From Sphingobium sp. (GTDB lineage: Bacteria > Pseudomonadota > Alphaproteobacteria > Sphingomonadales > Sphingomonadaceae): DNA of 6,413 bases. Position numbers and translations under genes: made by a program. A model generated the notes under the pieces. The model saw only the letters and a list, made by a program, of their open reading frames with translations. It did no database searches and had not been told where the DNA came from. Below, in pieces: positions 5,164 to 6,413 of this stretch; position 1 is the first letter of the stretch, and the number at the start of each line of letters is the position of its first letter. The stretch spans positions 1 through 6,413 of the forward strand of contig JAGVJS010000058.1 of the NCBI GenBank assembly GCA_020051025.1, in the 5' to 3' direction.

Positions 5164-5820
5164 ATGACTCATCCGACCGACAGTATCGAATTTGCCAGCC
5201 TGCTTTGCTCGCGTCTGTGCCATGATTTGCTCAGCCCGGTCGGTGCGCTCAATAACGGGCTGGAACTGATGGCGGACGAAACCGATCCCGAAATGCGCCA
5301 GCGCTGCCTGGATCTGCTGGCGGACAGCGCGAAGACCTCGGCCAACAAGCTCAAATTCTTCCGCCTCGCCTTCGGGTCCGCCGGCGGCTTCGGCGACGCG
5401 GTTCCCCCGCACGAGGCGAAGGTCGCGATCGAAGGCATGTTTGCGACAGCCGGCCGGGTGAAGGTCGGCTGGCTGGTCGAGGAACAGATGCTCGACAAGC
5501 TGGCAGCCAAGATCCTGCTCAATCTGGCGTTGATCGCCGGCGATGCGCTGGTGCGCGGAGGACAGTTGGATATTGGTGCGGAAAAGCGGCCGGGACTGAC
5601 TGAAATCGTTGTACGCGGCGAAGGGCCGAAGGTCGTGCTGGACCCCGATCTGCGCGGCGCTCTGGCGGGCACTTTGCCGATTGAGGGGCTGGCGTCTCGC
5701 ACCGCCGCCGCCTGGATGATCCGTCAGATGGTGATGGAATGCGGCGGCGAAATCGCTCTGTCGCCGCCGGGCGAGCCGGTGCTGCTGTTCGGCGCCTCGA
5801 TCCCCGATCGGCGCCCGTAA
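5164..5820 (+). CDS. chpT: Histidine phosphotransferase ChpT
   Basis: The phosphotransferase that passes phosphate from the hybrid kinase CckA to the response regulators CtrA and CpdR, controlling cell cycle, motility and related traits in alphaproteobacteria. It is 218 residues and cytoplasmic. SRLCHDLLSPVGALNNGLEL (16-35) is the dimerisation helix with the phosphorylated His20 in the CHDLLSPVGAL signature. NKLKFFRLAFGSAGG (61-75) ends the second helix of the hairpin. The C-terminal half (about 80-218) is a degenerate histidine-kinase-like ATPase fold without ATP-binding N and G boxes, ending in RTAAAWMIRQMVMECGGEI. That pattern is diagnostic for the ChpT family. An in-frame stop at 5122 with no ATG, GTG or TTG after it makes 5164 the start; no good Shine-Dalgarno is visible. 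A GANTC site overlaps codons 1-3. It is convergent with the following gene. Confidence 0.94.
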   Translation: MTHPTDSIEFASLLCSRLCHDLLSPVGALNNGLELMADETDPEMRQRCLDLLADSAKTSANKLKFFRLAFGSAGGFGDAVPPHEAKVAIEGMFATAGRVKVGWLVEEQMLDKLAAKILLNLALIAGDALVRGGQLDIGAEKRPGLTEIVVRGEGPKVVLDPDLRGALAGTLPIEGLASRTAAAWMIRQMVMECGGEIALSPPGEPVLLFGASIPDRRP

Positions 5821-5862
5821 AAGCACGAAATAGCTGTCCAACTTGCTGTTGCAGAACGGGCG
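5812..5862. repeat. Inverted repeat spanning the chpT / monooxygenase convergent junction
   Basis: CGCCCGT (5812-5818, end of chpT) and ACGGGCG (5856-5862) are perfect 7-base inverted copies flanking 37 bases, which hold a smaller CAAC/GTTG stem (5839-5842 with 5848-5851). GTTT follows on the plus strand. It could be part of a weak terminator between the converging genes, but the long loop and short T-run make this uncertain. No better terminator is seen in the 46-base gap. Confidence 0.25.
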
Positions 5863-5866
5863 GTTT

Positions 5867-6413
5867 CTAGGCCGGTATCTCCTGCATTTCCGCGACTAAT
5901 CGGGCCATCAACTCGCCAGCAGGCAAGGCGCGCGCCAGGGGCGCGCCCTGTCCCGCCCATTGTGCGCCATAGCCGCCTTCACCCGCCGCCTTCGCGGCCT
6001 GATTGAGCGCCTTTCCGGCATCATAGGCGATCGGATAATCGGGATGGGGCAGGTCTGTCTGTATGCCCCATTGCGTAAAGCGATTGGACAGGCAGCGGGC
6101 TGGGCGACCCGATATCGCGCGCGTTAATATGGTGCGATACGCCCTCGGGCTGAATAGTGCCGCACGATAGGCTTCATCTGCGCTGCTTTCCGGGCAGGCG
6201 ATGAAGGCTGTGCCCAATTGGGCCGCTACCGCGCCGATATCGAGTGCTGCCCTGACCCCTTGGCCATCCATGATCCCGCCCGCCGCGATGACCGGCAAGC
6301 CCGCCTGCGCCACCAGCAATCGGGTCAGCGGCAACATGCCCAGTTCGGTGTCCGGCGCTTCGGGATCGAAGACGCCGCGATGGCCGCCGGCCTCTATGCC
6401 TTGCGCCACCACG
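5867..6413 (-). CDS. Nitronate monooxygenase-like FMN enzyme, N-terminus outside window
   Basis: The C-terminal 181 codons of a flavin-dependent TIM-barrel enzyme of the nitronate monooxygenase (former 2-nitropropane dioxygenase) family, class I type. Members oxidise nitronates such as propionate-3-nitronate using FMN and O2. Visible motifs in order: [14 protein letters not shown] with the catalytic-type His, [18 protein letters not shown] (FMN phosphate-binding loop), [17 protein letters not shown] (second phosphate-binding strand), then [14 protein letters not shown] and the C-terminal [18 protein letters not shown]. The frame is open to the right edge (GTG at 6412 is internal, not a start), so the N-terminal half, including the first FMN-contacting segments, is missing only because of the window. 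The stop TAG lies at 5867-5869. It is convergent with chpT, with 46 bases between. Related enoyl-reductase-type (FabK) proteins share the fold, but the EAGGHRG and GxGAPLAR motifs favour NMO. The true substrate in this organism is unknown. Confidence 0.92.
   Translation of the reverse strand, partial: VVAQGIEAGGHRGVFDPEAPDTELGMLPLTRLLVAQAGLPVIAAGGIMDGQGVRAALDIGAVAAQLGTAFIACPESSADEAYRAALFSPRAYRTILTRAISGRPARCLSNRFTQWGIQTDLPHPDYPIAYDAGKALNQAAKAAGEGGYGAQWAGQGAPLARALPAGELMARLVAEMQEIPA

Noticed and set aside
4999..5841. A 280-codon open frame on the minus strand covering chpT
   Set aside because: It is antisense to chpT and part of the JAMM gene; the product is Gln/Arg/His-rich with no domain, typical of a mirror frame.
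1..6413. CRISPR array, defence island, prophage, insertion sequence, tRNA or rRNA
   Set aside because: No spaced direct repeats, transposase, integrase, recombinase or cloverleaf sequence was seen; gene content is core metabolism and regulation with uniform codon style.

Overview
The window looks like ordinary chromosome of a GC-rich alphaproteobacterium, most likely a sphingomonad (Sphingobium/Sphingomonas type). The evidence is the RpoH (sigma-32) protein with alphaproteobacterial features, a ChpT-type histidine phosphotransferase of the CckA-ChpT-CtrA cell-cycle relay (an alphaproteobacterial invention), and overall gene style. Assignment to genus is inference. I see no insertion sequence, phage gene, CRISPR array, tRNA or rRNA.

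Layout. (1) 1-1166, minus: a major facilitator superfamily transporter, cut off at its C-terminus by the window edge. (2) 1167-1254: a divergent control region with a near-perfect palindrome (1202-1221) lying in the overlapping promoters. (3) 1255-1824, plus: a TetR-family regulator, joined by a 4-base ATGA overlap to (4) 1821-2294, plus: a GNAT acetyltransferase. Together these form a classic local-regulator module: TetR probably represses the divergent transporter and itself, with the acetyltransferase co-expressed. (5) 2318-2557, minus: a 79-residue membrane-anchored small protein of unknown function, convergent with the GNAT gene. (6) 2558-2709: an intergenic stretch holding palindromes, G/C runs and the strong intrinsic terminator of rpoH. 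(7) 2710-3621, minus: rpoH, the heat-shock sigma factor. (8) 3695-4648, minus: rluD-type 23S rRNA pseudouridine synthase, just upstream of rpoH and possibly co-transcribed with it. (9) 4666-5067, plus: a JAMM/M67 metallopeptidase, head-to-head with rluD with only 17 bases between the start codons. (10) 5164-5820, plus: chpT. (11) 5867-6413, minus: C-terminal part of a nitronate monooxygenase-like FMN enzyme, truncated by the window edge and convergent with chpT.

The central block joins ribosome maturation (RluD), stress transcription (RpoH), an orphan JAMM peptidase and the cell-cycle phosphorelay (ChpT). No clearly new system is visible. The points most worth a second look are the JAMM peptidase without a visible ubiquitin-like or sulfur-carrier partner beside chpT, the tightly packed rluD/JAMM start region, the transporter/TetR operator, and the small anchored protein next to rpoH.
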